A stretch of 64,000 nucleotides of DNA from Bacteroidota bacterium (GCA_023442525.1 JAEZZA010000011.1:74640-138639), one strand, 5' to 3'. Positions 28,210 through 37,722 are shown, numbered from the stretch's first letter. The notes: a model not told the origin generated them from the sequence alone. A program made the numbers and translations.

Positions 28210-29907
28210 ATGAATCAGATTATCGAATGTGTTCCCAATTTCAGTGAAGGGCGCGACATGGAAGTCATAGGCCTCATCACTGCTGAAATACAAAAGGTTA
28301 AAAGTATCCGTTTACTCGATGTCGATCCGGGAAAGGCTACTAACCGCACCGTGGTTACTTTCGTGGGTGATCCGGTTTCAGTTTGTGAAGCTGCTTTTAT
28401 GGCTGTGAAAAAAGCTTCTGAAGTTATCGATATGAGGAAACACCAGGGAGCTCATCCCCGTTTTGGCGCCACTGATGTATGCCCTCTTGTACCTGTTGCG
28501 GGAATTACAATGGATGAGGTCGCAGAATATGCACGAAAGCTGGCAAAGAGAATAGGTGAAGAGCTTGGTATTCCCGTATATTGCTATGAAAACGCGGCAT
28601 TCGAAGAGAAAAGGCGCAACCTGGCAAATTGCCGTCAGGGTGAGTATGAGGGACTGGCAAAAAAGATTTCTTCAGGTGATTGGAAACCCGACTTCGGTCC
28701 TGATGTATGGAATGAATTCATAGCCAGGTCAGGCGCAGTGGCTGTAGGGGCAAGGAATTTCCTGGTAGCCTATAATATTAATCTGAATACAACTTCTACA
28801 CGCAGGGCCAATGCTGTAGCTTATGATATAAGGGAAAAAGGAAGAATTAAGCGCGAAGGCAACCCCATTACCGGAAAAATTATCCGTGATGAGAATGGAG
28901 AGCCGGTTTATGAGCCCGGCCTTCTTAAAGCAGTAAAAGCCATTGGCTGGTTTATCGATGAATATGGTATTGCCCAGATTTCCATTAATCTTACCGACCT
29001 GTCGGTTACACCCCTACATAAAGTTTTTGATGTTGCCTGTGAAAGGGCCGCCGCCAGGGGCTTACGGGTTACCGGGTCGGAGCTTGTAGGACTCATTCCG
29101 CTGCAGGCTGTGATTGACGCCGGTAAATATTTCCTGAAAAAGCAAAAACGATCATCGGGTATCCCCGAGAAGGAGATCATTAAAATAGCAGTTCGTTCGC
29201 TTGGACTGGACGATATAGCTCCATTCGACCCTGAGAAGAAAATCATTGAGTACATGATCCGCGATAAATCGGAAAAAAAGCTGACCGATTTATCAGTAAC
29301 AGGATTTACTCATGAAACATCGTCAGAATCTCCCGCTCCAGGAGGTGGTTCAATTTCTGCGTGCATCGGCGCATTTGGCGCAGCATTGGCAACAATGGTT
29401 GCAAACCTGTCGTCGCATAAAGCCGGATGGGACGACCGTTGGGAAGAATTTTCGGATTATGCCGAAAAGGGTATGGCCTTGCAGAACGATCTGTTGAATC
29501 TGGTGGAAGAAGATACCCGGGCATTTAACCAGGTAATGAGTGCACTGGCAATGCCCAAAGGAAGCGCCGATGAAAAGGCTTTGCGGCACAGCAGCATTCA
29601 GGATGCAACTAAATACGCTGCTGAAGTTCCGCTTAAGGTGATGAAGCGGGCTTTTGAAGGATTCAGCATCGTTAAGGCAATGGCAGAAACAGGAAATCCC
29701 AATTCGGTTTCAGATGCCGGTGTGGGTGCATTATGCCTCCGAAGCGCAGTAATGGGCGCAGGCCTGAATGTCCGTATCAATATAAGCTCACTCGACGATA
29801 AAGAATATGCCTCGAAATTATCAAATGAAGCCGATGAACTTCAGAAGAATGCAATCATCGAAGAACAGAGCATTCTGGATATTGTGATCGCAAAAATAAA
29901 AGCTTAA
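28210..29907 (+). CDS. ftcD: Bifunctional glutamate formiminotransferase / formiminotetrahydrofolate cyclodeaminase
   Basis: 565 residues, a fusion. The formiminotransferase part (about 1-330) contains ECVPNFSEGRD at the N-terminus and the catalytic His82 in HQGAHPRFGATDVCP, at exactly the residue number of the animal enzyme. The cyclodeaminase part (about 350-565) starts with ETSSESPAPGGGSISA. It moves the formimino group of N-formimino-L-glutamate to tetrahydrofolate and then releases ammonia to give methenyl-THF. It faces the hutHUI genes and completes histidine breakdown to glutamate. Confidence 0.95.
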   Translation: MNQIIECVPNFSEGRDMEVIGLITAEIQKVKSIRLLDVDPGKATNRTVVTFVGDPVSVCEAAFMAVKKASEVIDMRKHQGAHPRFGATDVCPLVPVAGITMDEVAEYARKLAKRIGEELGIPVYCYENAAFEEKRRNLANCRQGEYEGLAKKISSGDWKPDFGPDVWNEFIARSGAVAVGARNFLVAYNINLNTTSTRRANAVAYDIREKGRIKREGNPITGKIIRDENGEPVYEPGLLKAVKAIGWFIDEYGIAQISINLTDLSVTPLHKVFDVACERAAARGLRVTGSELVGLIPLQAVIDAGKYFLKKQKRSSGIPEKEIIKIAVRSLGLDDIAPFDPEKKIIEYMIRDKSEKKLTDLSVTGFTHETSSESPAPGGGSISACIGAFGAALATMVANLSSHKAGWDDRWEEFSDYAEKGMALQNDLLNLVEEDTRAFNQVMSALAMPKGSADEKALRHSSIQDATKYAAEVPLKVMKRAFEGFSIVKAMAETGNPNSVSDAGVGALCLRSAVMGAGLNVRINISSLDDKEYASKLSNEADELQKNAIIEEQSILDIVIAKIKA

Positions 29908-29908
29908 C

Positions 29909-31144
29909 CTAACCCCTGGCAACCTTTTTGCCATTTTTCCAAACTCCTGCAACTGGAAGAGCGCCCTGGCTGTAGATAATTTCGCGGTAGTCGGCGCAGG
30001 GAAAGGCTATGAAATCGGCCAGCATACCGGGCCGCAGAATGCCTCGATCGTTGAGCCTGAGCACCTGTGAGGCCCTGCTGGATATCGCGGCAAGTGTTTC
30101 AGCCATAGTAAGCTTTTCATAAACTCCCAGTATGGCCGCCTGAAGGAGCAGTTTCCCCATGGGAGCCGATCCCGGATTCCAGTCCGATGCAATAACCAGG
30201 CTGGCACCGGCATCAAGTATTTTCCGGGCGGGAGCAAAGCCGGCTCCCAAACCGAGCGAAGCTCCCGGTAAAGCCACGGGTATCACATTACTTTTTGCCA
30301 AAAGTTCTATATCATCGTCACTTGTGGCTTCGAGATGATCCGCGCTAATGGCACCCTGTTCAACCGCCAGTCGTAATCCTCCCCTGAAAAACTGATCGGC
30401 ATGTACCGATATATCAAATCCCATTTCTCTGGCAGCTATTATGAAATGCCGGCCTTCTTCTTCATCAAAGGCGCCTTTATCAATATATATATCTGCACGT
30501 GACGCCAGCTCTTCGGCCATGATTTCGGGAAGTATTTCCTTAATAATGTACTCAATGTACCGGGCAGTGCTGCCTTCAAAATCCCTTGGTTTTATATGCG
30601 CTGCAAGACAGGTGGGCACCAGATTGGCAGCAGTGTATTCCGATGCGGAACGTATAGCACGGAGCATTTTCAGCTCGGTTTCTTTGTTCAAACCATAACC
30701 GCTTTTAACCTCGATGGTTGTTACACCCTCGTTGAGCATGATTTCGGCATGTGCAGCCGTAATATGAGCCAGTATGTCGCCGGGTGTGTTACGCGTTTTT
30801 GTAACTGTGCTCCATATACCGCCCCCTTCCTCGGCTATCTCAATGTAATTTTTTCCCGAAAGCCGTTTTGCATAATCACCCGCACGTGATCCGGCCCAGC
30901 AGATATGCGTGTGAACATCGATCATTCCTGGCAGCACGGTCAGGGCATTCTCGTTTTCTTCTCTTACTGGGGTCAGATTTCTTAATTCCTGATAAGGTGC
31001 TATAGCTTCAATATGAGATCCTTTAATCAGAATTCCGGCGTTTTCAAAAATCCTGAGTTGATCATCCTTTATAGGCCCCCTGGCAGGCAGCCCGTCCATG
31101 GTGATCAACTGTGAAAAAGGTCCGGTTAATTTCAGTATATCCAT
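29909..31144 (-). CDS. hutI: Imidazolonepropionase
   Basis: Third step of histidine degradation: 4-imidazolone-5-propanoate to N-formimino-L-glutamate. The amidohydrolase metal motif MIDVHTHICWAG, then AAHIKPR, HADQF and the SDWNPGSAPMG active-site region are all visible. I use the ATG at 31144 (411 residues); a TTG at 31165 would overlap the hutU stop, but an ATG 17 bases after that stop is the more usual start. Last gene of the minus-strand hutHUI set, with its stop 1 base from the stop of the converging ftcD. Confidence 0.95.
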   Translation of the reverse strand: MDILKLTGPFSQLITMDGLPARGPIKDDQLRIFENAGILIKGSHIEAIAPYQELRNLTPVREENENALTVLPGMIDVHTHICWAGSRAGDYAKRLSGKNYIEIAEEGGGIWSTVTKTRNTPGDILAHITAAHAEIMLNEGVTTIEVKSGYGLNKETELKMLRAIRSASEYTAANLVPTCLAAHIKPRDFEGSTARYIEYIIKEILPEIMAEELASRADIYIDKGAFDEEEGRHFIIAAREMGFDISVHADQFFRGGLRLAVEQGAISADHLEATSDDDIELLAKSNVIPVALPGASLGLGAGFAPARKILDAGASLVIASDWNPGSAPMGKLLLQAAILGVYEKLTMAETLAAISSRASQVLRLNDRGILRPGMLADFIAFPCADYREIIYSQGALPVAGVWKNGKKVARG

Positions 31145-31161
31145 TTTGGTTTTATTGAATA

Positions 31162-32826
31162 TCAAATCCTGAACCTCTCCCTGTTTCTAAGAGCTTCTTC
31201 ATATCCGGCATCGGCATGCCGGAAGATTCCCATTGCCGGGTCGTTATGAAGAACTCGTCTGAGGCAGGCTTCGGCACGTTTACTGCCGTCGGCAACCACT
31301 ACCATTCCTGCATGCTGTGAATACCCTATGCCTACACCGCCCCCGTGATGGAACGAAACCCAGGTTGCACCGCCACTGGTGTTAGCCATGAGATTAAGCA
31401 AAGGCCAGTCCGAAATGGCATCACTTCCGTCTTTCATTCCTTCGGTCTCACGGTATGGTGAGGCAACTGAGCCACAGTCCAGATGATCCCTGCCTATCAC
31501 AATCGGAGCCTTCACTTTTCCGCTGCTTACAAGCTCATTAAATATTAATCCCGCTTTCTCCCGCTCACCCATCCCAAGCCAGCATATTCTCGATGGCAGG
31601 CCCTGGAATGATATTTTGTGCTCAGCCTCGTCGAGCCATTTCAGAAGATGCTTGTTCTGCGGGAATGCTTCACGAAGTGCGTTATCGGTAGCCAGTATAT
31701 CTTCCGGATCGCCTGAAAGTGCTGCCCAGCGGAAAGGACCTTTTCCCTCGCAAAACAACGGACGGATGAATTCGGGTACAAATCCCTGGTAATCAAAAGC
31801 ATTTGTTGCTCCGCCCTGGCGTGCAAATTCTCTCAGATTATTGCCATAGTCGAAGACAACGGCTCCCCGCTTTTTCATTTCCAGCATCAGACTTACATGC
31901 CTGGCCATGCTTTTAAGCGATCGCTTACGGTATTCTTCCGGGTTGTTTTTCCTCATATCAAGCGCCTCTGCCAGGCTGATACCCGCTGGTACATATCCGT
32001 TCACCGGATCATGCGCCGATGTCTGGTCTGTAACCACATCGGGGATCAATCCGTCGTTCAGCAGGCTTTCAAGTATATCTCCGATATTGCCTGTCAGGCC
32101 AATAGACATGGGTCTGTGCCCCGATATGGATTCATTGATCAGTGCCCTGGCCTGTTCGTATGAGTCGGCCATTACATCCACGTATTTTGTAGCCAGCCTC
32201 TTTTTAATGCGGTCCTTATCCACATCCACTCCCAAGAAAGTATACCCGGCCATGGTGGCAGCAAGTGGCTGAGCTCCACCCATACCGCCTAATCCACCCG
32301 AGACAAGCAATTTGCCTGCCGTACTTCCGTTAAAGTATTTCCGGCCGCATTCGGCAAATGTTTCATACGTACCCTGCAGAATTCCCTGTGATCCGATGTA
32401 AATCCAGCTTCCTGCCGTCATCTGGCCGTACATGATCAGGCCTTTCTCTCTCAGACTGTTGAAATATTCCCAATTGGCCCAGGCCGGTACCAGGTTGCTG
32501 TTGGCTATGAGCACACGGGGAGCTTCGGGATGCGAACGGATTATGCCAACGGGCTTTCCGCTTTGTACGAGTAAACTTTCATCTTCTTTCAGAACCAGCA
32601 ATTGCCGTATGATTTCTTTAACTGCCTCCGGATTCCGTGCTGCCTGTCCGGTTCCTCCATACACGATTAATTCCGAAGGATCTTCAGCAACTTCGGCGTT
32701 AAGATTGTTGAGAAGCATCCTCAGTGGCGCTTCGGTCTGCCAGCTTAATGCATGAAGCTTGTTTCCTTTGGGAGCCTCATAGTGCGGATGCGTCGCGTAC
32801 TTATTAATAAATTCCGAATAATTCAT
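31162..32826 (-). CDS. hutU: Urocanate hydratase
   Basis: 554 residues, the usual length. It adds water to urocanate to give imidazolonepropionate, using tightly bound NAD+. Visible family motifs are YGGTGQAARN near the N-terminus, GGLGGMGGAQPLAA in the nucleotide region, and the conserved GRDHLDCGSVASPYRET near the C-terminus. Its start lies inside the 3' end of hutH (23-base overlap), indicating tight coupling of the first two pathway steps. Confidence 0.96.
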   Translation of the reverse strand: MNYSEFINKYATHPHYEAPKGNKLHALSWQTEAPLRMLLNNLNAEVAEDPSELIVYGGTGQAARNPEAVKEIIRQLLVLKEDESLLVQSGKPVGIIRSHPEAPRVLIANSNLVPAWANWEYFNSLREKGLIMYGQMTAGSWIYIGSQGILQGTYETFAECGRKYFNGSTAGKLLVSGGLGGMGGAQPLAATMAGYTFLGVDVDKDRIKKRLATKYVDVMADSYEQARALINESISGHRPMSIGLTGNIGDILESLLNDGLIPDVVTDQTSAHDPVNGYVPAGISLAEALDMRKNNPEEYRKRSLKSMARHVSLMLEMKKRGAVVFDYGNNLREFARQGGATNAFDYQGFVPEFIRPLFCEGKGPFRWAALSGDPEDILATDNALREAFPQNKHLLKWLDEAEHKISFQGLPSRICWLGMGEREKAGLIFNELVSSGKVKAPIVIGRDHLDCGSVASPYRETEGMKDGSDAISDWPLLNLMANTSGGATWVSFHHGGGVGIGYSQHAGMVVVADGSKRAEACLRRVLHNDPAMGIFRHADAGYEEALRNRERFRI

Positions 32827-34372
32827 GGAGACTGTTCTTGAAATCTATATTCAGATCCAATGCCATTGAAGTCGTGAGTTCAGTAAGACTGTGATTTCTT
32901 ACTATTTCAATGGCTGTATTTATATAGTCGCCCAGGTAAACATCGCGGTCTACATGGGGAATCGACTTCCTTACCAAATGATGGCAGGCATCAATCAACG
33001 CACCCGACTTAAGCGGTTTGCGGAAATCAAATGCCTGTGATGCACAGAATAATTCAATACCCTGGATCTTTTCCAGGTTCTCAATTATGTTCAGCGCCTT
33101 CCGTGCGCTAATCGAACCCATGCTCACATGATCTTCCTGACCCAGTGAGGTAGGAATACTGTCGGCACTTGCAGGAAAACATAACGTCTTATTTTCGGAT
33201 ACAAGTGCGGCAGTTGTATATTGAGGTATCATGAATCCCGAATTAAGGCCGGTTTCTTTCATCAGTAATTTCGGAAGGCCATCGATGCTATCCATCAGCG
33301 ATAAATAAATTCTGCGATCGGCAATATTGCCCAATTCGGCTGCCGCAAATGCTGCGTAATCGAGTGGGAGGGCAAGGAGCTGACCATGAAAATTTCCGCC
33401 ACTGATCGACTTTTCTTTACTGAAGATAATCGGATTATCAGTAACCGAGTTGAGTTCTATAGTCAACAACTGCTTGAGGTGTATATAAGCATTGCGCGAT
33501 GCCCCATGTACCTGGGGTATACAACGGAGTGAATACGGATCCTGAACCCGGTGGCAGTTTCGGTGCGATTCAACAATCTCCGAATCCATCGTCAGCTTTC
33601 TCATACGGTCGGCCACATAAATCGATCCCCTGTAAGGCCTTAAATCGTGGAGGGCAGCATCAAAAGCCTTGACCGAACCCAGCATGGCTTCAAGATTCAT
33701 GGCCGCTATAATATCGGCATGATCAAGACAGTTTTGGAATCGCTCAATAAACATAACGGCAAATGCCGCGATAAACTGCGTTCCGTTGATCAGGGCAAGT
33801 CCTTCTTTCGGCCCCGCTTCAAGTGCATTTAAACCAAACTGCTGAAGTACTTCTATTGCCGGAAGGATTTGATTCTTATAATGGACTTTCCCGTAGCCTA
33901 TAAGCGGAAGGAACAAGTGAGCAAGCGGAGCCAGATCGCCAGAGGCTCCCACAGAACCCTGCGAAGGAACACAAGGAGTAACGCGGTTATCAATATGCCA
34001 CATGATACGCTGCATTACATTCAGCGAAATCCCCGAATATCCCATCGCCAGCGAATGCACTTTAAGGATCAGCATAAGCCGGCTGATTTCTTCGGGAATG
34101 GGATCTCCCACACCCACGGCATGGCTGAGCAACAGATTCATCTGCAGCTTTTTGGTGTCCTCATCGGAAATTACTGTGGTACATAAGGGCCCAAAACCTG
34201 TGTTAATGCCATATACCGTGGTGCCGTCCTCTACAATTTGCTCTACAGCAGCCCGGTTTTGATAAATGCGTTCAATAGCTTCGGAAGTGAGTTCGCCACG
34301 GATTCTTCCCTTGCAGATATCCAAAGCAAGACCCGGGGTTAGGCGGTCGATACCATAACGGAAGGTTATCAT
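32804..34372 (-). CDS. hutH: Histidine ammonia-lyase
   Basis: First step of histidine breakdown: deamination to urocanate. The ATG at 34372 gives 522 residues beginning MITFRYGIDRL; a TTG-started 20-residue extension is not expected in the family. The self-formed MIO prosthetic group comes from Ala143-Ser144-Gly145 in GSVGASGDLAPLAH, at the standard position. Also seen: the YGINTGFG motif and the conserved QEDHVSMGS. First gene of the minus-strand hut operon. Confidence 0.96.
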   Translation of the reverse strand: MITFRYGIDRLTPGLALDICKGRIRGELTSEAIERIYQNRAAVEQIVEDGTTVYGINTGFGPLCTTVISDEDTKKLQMNLLLSHAVGVGDPIPEEISRLMLILKVHSLAMGYSGISLNVMQRIMWHIDNRVTPCVPSQGSVGASGDLAPLAHLFLPLIGYGKVHYKNQILPAIEVLQQFGLNALEAGPKEGLALINGTQFIAAFAVMFIERFQNCLDHADIIAAMNLEAMLGSVKAFDAALHDLRPYRGSIYVADRMRKLTMDSEIVESHRNCHRVQDPYSLRCIPQVHGASRNAYIHLKQLLTIELNSVTDNPIIFSKEKSISGGNFHGQLLALPLDYAAFAAAELGNIADRRIYLSLMDSIDGLPKLLMKETGLNSGFMIPQYTTAALVSENKTLCFPASADSIPTSLGQEDHVSMGSISARKALNIIENLEKIQGIELFCASQAFDFRKPLKSGALIDACHHLVRKSIPHVDRDVYLGDYINTAIEIVRNHSLTELTTSMALDLNIDFKNSLHELFGIY

Positions 34373-34514
34373 CTGATTTTTAGTAAATGTAGCATAAAGT
34401 TGACAATTTTTTATCAACCCCGACACTGCCAAATGTCATAAACGGGTATGGCTAAAAATCAATAACTTTTCAGCACAGTTTATGTTTCTTTAAAACTTAA
34501 ATAAAAACCACTAT

Positions 34515-35858
34515 ATGTCGACTAAAAATGTAATCATTATCGGTGCTGCAGGAAGAGACTTCCACAATTTCAACACAATTTTCAGGGATAATCCCGACTA
34601 CCGGGTAGTGGCCTTTACAGCCGCCCAGATACCCGATATCGCGGGCAGAAAATACCCGCGTGAACTTGCGGGCGATCTTTATCCCGATGGCATTCCCATA
34701 TATGCCGAAAGCGATCTGGAAAAACTGATTGTGGACCTGAAAGTAGATGAATGCGTTTTTTCGTATAGCGATATACCGTATACCCGCGTGATGCACATTG
34801 GTGCCCGTGTTAACGCTGCAGGCGCCGACTTCAAACTGCTCGGCACCCGCGACACCATGATCAAAAGTAAAAAACCTGTTATTGCCGTTGGCGCTGTGAG
34901 AACCGGTTGTGGAAAATCACAGACATCGCGCCGTGTGATTGAATTGTTGATGGCAAAGGGATTGAAAGTAGTAGCCGTAAGGCACCCCATGCCTTATGGA
35001 AATATTGCCGAACAGAAAGTTCAGCGTTATGCCACCATCCAGGATCTGGTGAAACATAAATGTACCATTGAGGAAATGGAAGAGTACGAACCACACGTGG
35101 AACGCGGAAACGTGATTTATGCCGGAGTGGATTACCAGGCTATTCTTAACGATGCTGAACAGGATCCGGATGGTTGCGATATTGTTCTCTGGGATGGTGG
35201 AAACAACGATTTTCCGTTCTATAAACCCGACCTGACCATAACAGTTACTGATCCCCACCGGGCAGGACACGAACTGTCGTATTATCCCGGCGAAATCACA
35301 CTCAGGCTGGCCGACGTTGTCGTCATTAATAAGATCGACACTTCTTCACCAGAGAATATTCAAATTGTGCGGGATAATATTGCACAGGTAAACCCGAAAG
35401 CAATTGTAGTTGATGCCGCTTCGCCGTTAACACTAGATAATCCGTCAATTATCAAGGGTAAAAGCTGCCTGGCTATTGAGGACGGACCCACTCTCACACA
35501 CGGCGAAATGAAATTGGGTGCCGGTACGGTAGCTGCCATGAAAATGGGTGCCAGCAGTCTCGTTGATCCCCGGCCTTATGCAGTAGGCAAGATTAAGGAA
35601 ACTTTCAAAACCTATCCCGGAATCGGCACTCTGCTTCCGGCTATGGGATACGGAAAACAACAGGTGGCCGACCTTGAGAAAACTATTGAAGCCACTCCGT
35701 GCGACGTAGTGGTTATCGGTACACCAATCGACCTGAACCGTATTATCAAGATCAACAAACCCACAGTAAGGGTAACTTACGAGCTTCAGGAAATTGGATT
35801 ACCAAACCTGGAACAGGTACTCGATGATTTTGTGAAAAAGCACAACCTGAAAAAGTAA
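34515..35858 (+). CDS. Cyclic 2,3-diphosphoglycerate synthetase-like GTPase/ATPase
   Basis: 447 residues, soluble. N-terminal Rossmann-like part begins KNVIIIGAAGRDFHNFN; the nucleotide-binding P-loop lies around residues 126-138 (GAVRTGCGKSQTSR), followed by a GTPase-like strand IVLWDGGNNDFPF and VVVINKID. This is the layout of archaeal cyclic 2,3-diphosphoglycerate synthetase. Many bacteria without that osmolyte carry close homologues, and their true reaction is not settled. It has its own terminator. The window also encodes a glycoside-solute operon, but no direct link is visible. Confidence 0.75.
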   Translation: MSTKNVIIIGAAGRDFHNFNTIFRDNPDYRVVAFTAAQIPDIAGRKYPRELAGDLYPDGIPIYAESDLEKLIVDLKVDECVFSYSDIPYTRVMHIGARVNAAGADFKLLGTRDTMIKSKKPVIAVGAVRTGCGKSQTSRRVIELLMAKGLKVVAVRHPMPYGNIAEQKVQRYATIQDLVKHKCTIEEMEEYEPHVERGNVIYAGVDYQAILNDAEQDPDGCDIVLWDGGNNDFPFYKPDLTITVTDPHRAGHELSYYPGEITLRLADVVVINKIDTSSPENIQIVRDNIAQVNPKAIVVDAASPLTLDNPSIIKGKSCLAIEDGPTLTHGEMKLGAGTVAAMKMGASSLVDPRPYAVGKIKETFKTYPGIGTLLPAMGYGKQQVADLEKTIEATPCDVVVIGTPIDLNRIIKINKPTVRVTYELQEIGLPNLEQVLDDFVKKHNLKK

Positions 35859-35872
35859 CTCTCTCAACTGCC

Positions 35873-35910
35873 AGACGCCGGAGACACTTCCATCCGGCGT
35901 CTTCCTTTTT
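35873..35910 (+). terminator. Intrinsic terminator of the cPGS-like gene
   Basis: A perfect 10-bp stem AGACGCCGGA / TCCGGCGTCT with a 10-base loop, followed by TCCTTTTT, 15 bases after the stop codon. Confidence 0.88.
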
Positions 35911-35928
35911 AATTATCCCCCTCCAAAT

Positions 35929-35959
35929 TTTGCATTCGCTTTTACAAGTCCTAAATTTG
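35929..35959 (+). promoter_or_regulatory. Textbook Bacteroidota promoter before the GH105 remnant
   Basis: TTTG (35929-35932), exactly 19 bases, TAAATTTG (35952-35959). Transcription would begin near 35966, leaving a leader of roughly a dozen bases with AAAGGA before the ATG at 35978. This also rules out the upstream in-frame starts at 35930 and nearby. Confidence 0.8.
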
Positions 35960-35977
35960 ATGGAAATTGAAAGGACT

Positions 35978-36391
35978 ATGAAAAAGTGCATTGTATTTGC
36001 TTTCGCTCTCAGCATTATTGCCTGTTCGGCCTCACGGGATCAGTCGTTGTCAAAATCGGAAGTTAAAAATCTGGTGCATAAAGTTGCCGTTTACCAGATG
36101 CAGACTCCGCTTGTGCATGAGGAAACCGACTGGACAAATGGCGCCCTGTATGCCGGAATGGTTGAATGGGCCGCCACCACCGATGATGAAAAGTATTATA
36201 ACTGGCTGATGGATATCGGTAAAAGAAACGGCTGGACCTATCTGCATCGAAAGGATTCCCGCGGTCGATATCATGCCGACGATTACTGCGTTGGTCAGAT
36301 GTATCTTGAGATGTACAGAAAATACAGTGATACCGCCATGCTTAACCCTATGCGGGAGTATTTCGATCTTATCGCTAAACAAAAAACGTAG
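35978..36391 (+). pseudogene. Truncated GH105-type unsaturated rhamnogalacturonyl hydrolase (lipoprotein)
   Basis: 137 codons encoding a lipobox (IIACSAS) and then the start of a GH105/GH88 (alpha/alpha)6 barrel: TDWTNGALYAGMVEWAATT, GWTYLHRK, YHADDYCVGQMYLEMYRKY. Complete members have about 370-400 residues; here roughly the first third remains, and most of the barrel is missing. The frame runs open without frameshift until its TAG, which lies inside the left arm of a 12-bp palindrome (36387-36420). The rest of a GH105 gene is not found downstream, where a VWA gene begins. Promoter and reading frame are still intact, so it may still be expressed as a small secreted protein. Confidence 0.7.
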
Positions 36392-36420
36392 AGACGGACT
36401 TCAGGGTATCCGTCTCTACG
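36387..36420 (-). terminator. 12-bp-arm palindrome acting as terminator for the VWA gene; possible REP-like element
   Basis: CGTAGAGACGGA (36387-36398), 10-base loop, TCCGTCTCTACG (36409-36420). On the minus strand it lies 9 bases beyond the VWA stop and is followed by six T. The GTAGAGACG/CGTCTCTAC core is of a kind that recurs as dispersed palindromes in Bacteroidota and cyanobacteria (general recollection), so it may be a mobile repeat that truncated the GH105 gene. Confidence 0.65.
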
Positions 36421-36428
36421 GGATTAGA

Positions 36429-37646
36429 CTATAACGTGTATTTGGTGATAAGCCTGACGATAAGATCATTGAGTAATTCCACTTCATAATCACCTACAGT
36501 GGCTTCAATATGTTCGCCGCCTATACCACTGTCGTTGGTGATAAATACATAAGTTCCGTTTGTTGAAGTGGCAAAGAACCTGAAAAGAAATTCCGTGTCT
36601 TTGTTAATCCCACTCGCCGAAATGGGGATGATTTTAATGCCTTTTCCGGCAGCTTCTTTAGTAATATCATTTATGGCTCCCACAATAGCCTGGGTATGAT
36701 GAGGCGGTGCATCCAGCAAAAGAAAGAGCAGGCGTGCTCTTGCTGACGAACTCCATTCAAGCTGGGTTATTGCAGTATTCAAAGCGGTATGTACGGCTTC
36801 TTCGTAATCTCCGCCGCCATTGGCTTCCTGATTCCTGATAAATGCAAGTGTTTGGGTAGCAACAGAGCTGAATGGTGAAACCCGGGTGAGGTATTCATCG
36901 CCTTCATCGCGATAAAAAACAGCTCCTGTCCGTAGTTCAAGTTGCGACGAAACAGTGGCACGATCTACTACGTCCAGTAATTCCGATTTCAGGTAGTCGA
37001 TTTCATCTCCCATCGAGCCGGTTGCATCCACCACAAAAAGGATATCTGCTTTTCGCAGGTTTTTACTTTCGCTGGAAAGTATTACTTCGTTAATTCCCTG
37101 ATCGTATTCCTTTGGATCGACAATGGTAAGCATTTCATCACCATAACTTACAACTGCAACGGGGTTGCTGTCGTCGCCCCCATTCAGGTTAAGCCACAGT
37201 TCGGCCTTGCCGTCATTGTCGGTTTTTGCTTTCCAAAGGATATTCCCTTTTATATTCTTCAGTGTTATATTGCAATCAATAACCGGTTGCTGCTGTTTAT
37301 CCTTAACGATAAATGAATACCGGTTCTGAGGATAGAATTTCCAATTTTCGGTTGCTTTGACTAATTCCTGGTTCTGACCCAGGTTTCTCCAGAATTCCCA
37401 TTCATTCAGATCGTTCCATTCGGCTGCTGTTATCTGTCCGGGTTCAACCGGATTTTGAATAGTGTCATCACCACTACCGGTTCCACCTCCCGTACCACCG
37501 CTGCCTCCTCTGCCATCTAAATATGCAAATTCAGGCCCGGATCCGACATCGGCCTTATCGCCTGTGAGTACGCTGTTATCTTCTGAACATTGAAATGCAA
37601 GGAATAAAAGAACCAGAACGGAAAGTATTTTTATGCTGTATTTCAT
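36429..37646 (-). CDS. VWA-domain lipoprotein
   Basis: From the ATG at 37646 the product has 405 residues: lipobox LAFQCSEDN, a Gly/Ser-rich flexible linker, a carboxypeptidase-like Ig segment (VIDCNITLKNIKG), and a von Willebrand A domain (about 205-405) with MIDAS sequence DILFVVDATGSMGDE. An upstream in-frame ATG at 37772 would overlap priA and place the signal sequence 42 residues inside, so it is rejected. It probably sits on the outer surface or the periplasmic face, binding a protein ligand in a Mg2+-dependent way. The ligand is unknown. The bidirectional-looking palindrome ends the transcript. Confidence 0.8.
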   Translation of the reverse strand: MKYSIKILSVLVLLFLAFQCSEDNSVLTGDKADVGSGPEFAYLDGRGGSGGTGGGTGSGDDTIQNPVEPGQITAAEWNDLNEWEFWRNLGQNQELVKATENWKFYPQNRYSFIVKDKQQQPVIDCNITLKNIKGNILWKAKTDNDGKAELWLNLNGGDDSNPVAVVSYGDEMLTIVDPKEYDQGINEVILSSESKNLRKADILFVVDATGSMGDEIDYLKSELLDVVDRATVSSQLELRTGAVFYRDEGDEYLTRVSPFSSVATQTLAFIRNQEANGGGDYEEAVHTALNTAITQLEWSSSARARLLFLLLDAPPHHTQAIVGAINDITKEAAGKGIKIIPISASGINKDTEFLFRFFATSTNGTYVFITNDSGIGGEHIEATVGDYEVELLNDLIVRLITKYTL

Positions 37647-37722
37647 AATGCAGATTTTAGTTATCAGTTTAGTTAAAAGAGAACTTTTACCTGCAAAAGG
37701 TTGCGTGGATGGAACAAAAAAA

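Noticed and set aside
29920..29945. TGGCAA / TTGCCA hairpin as terminator for ftcD
   Set aside because: It lies inside the hutI coding end, has a 6-bp stem and no T-run of useful length after it.
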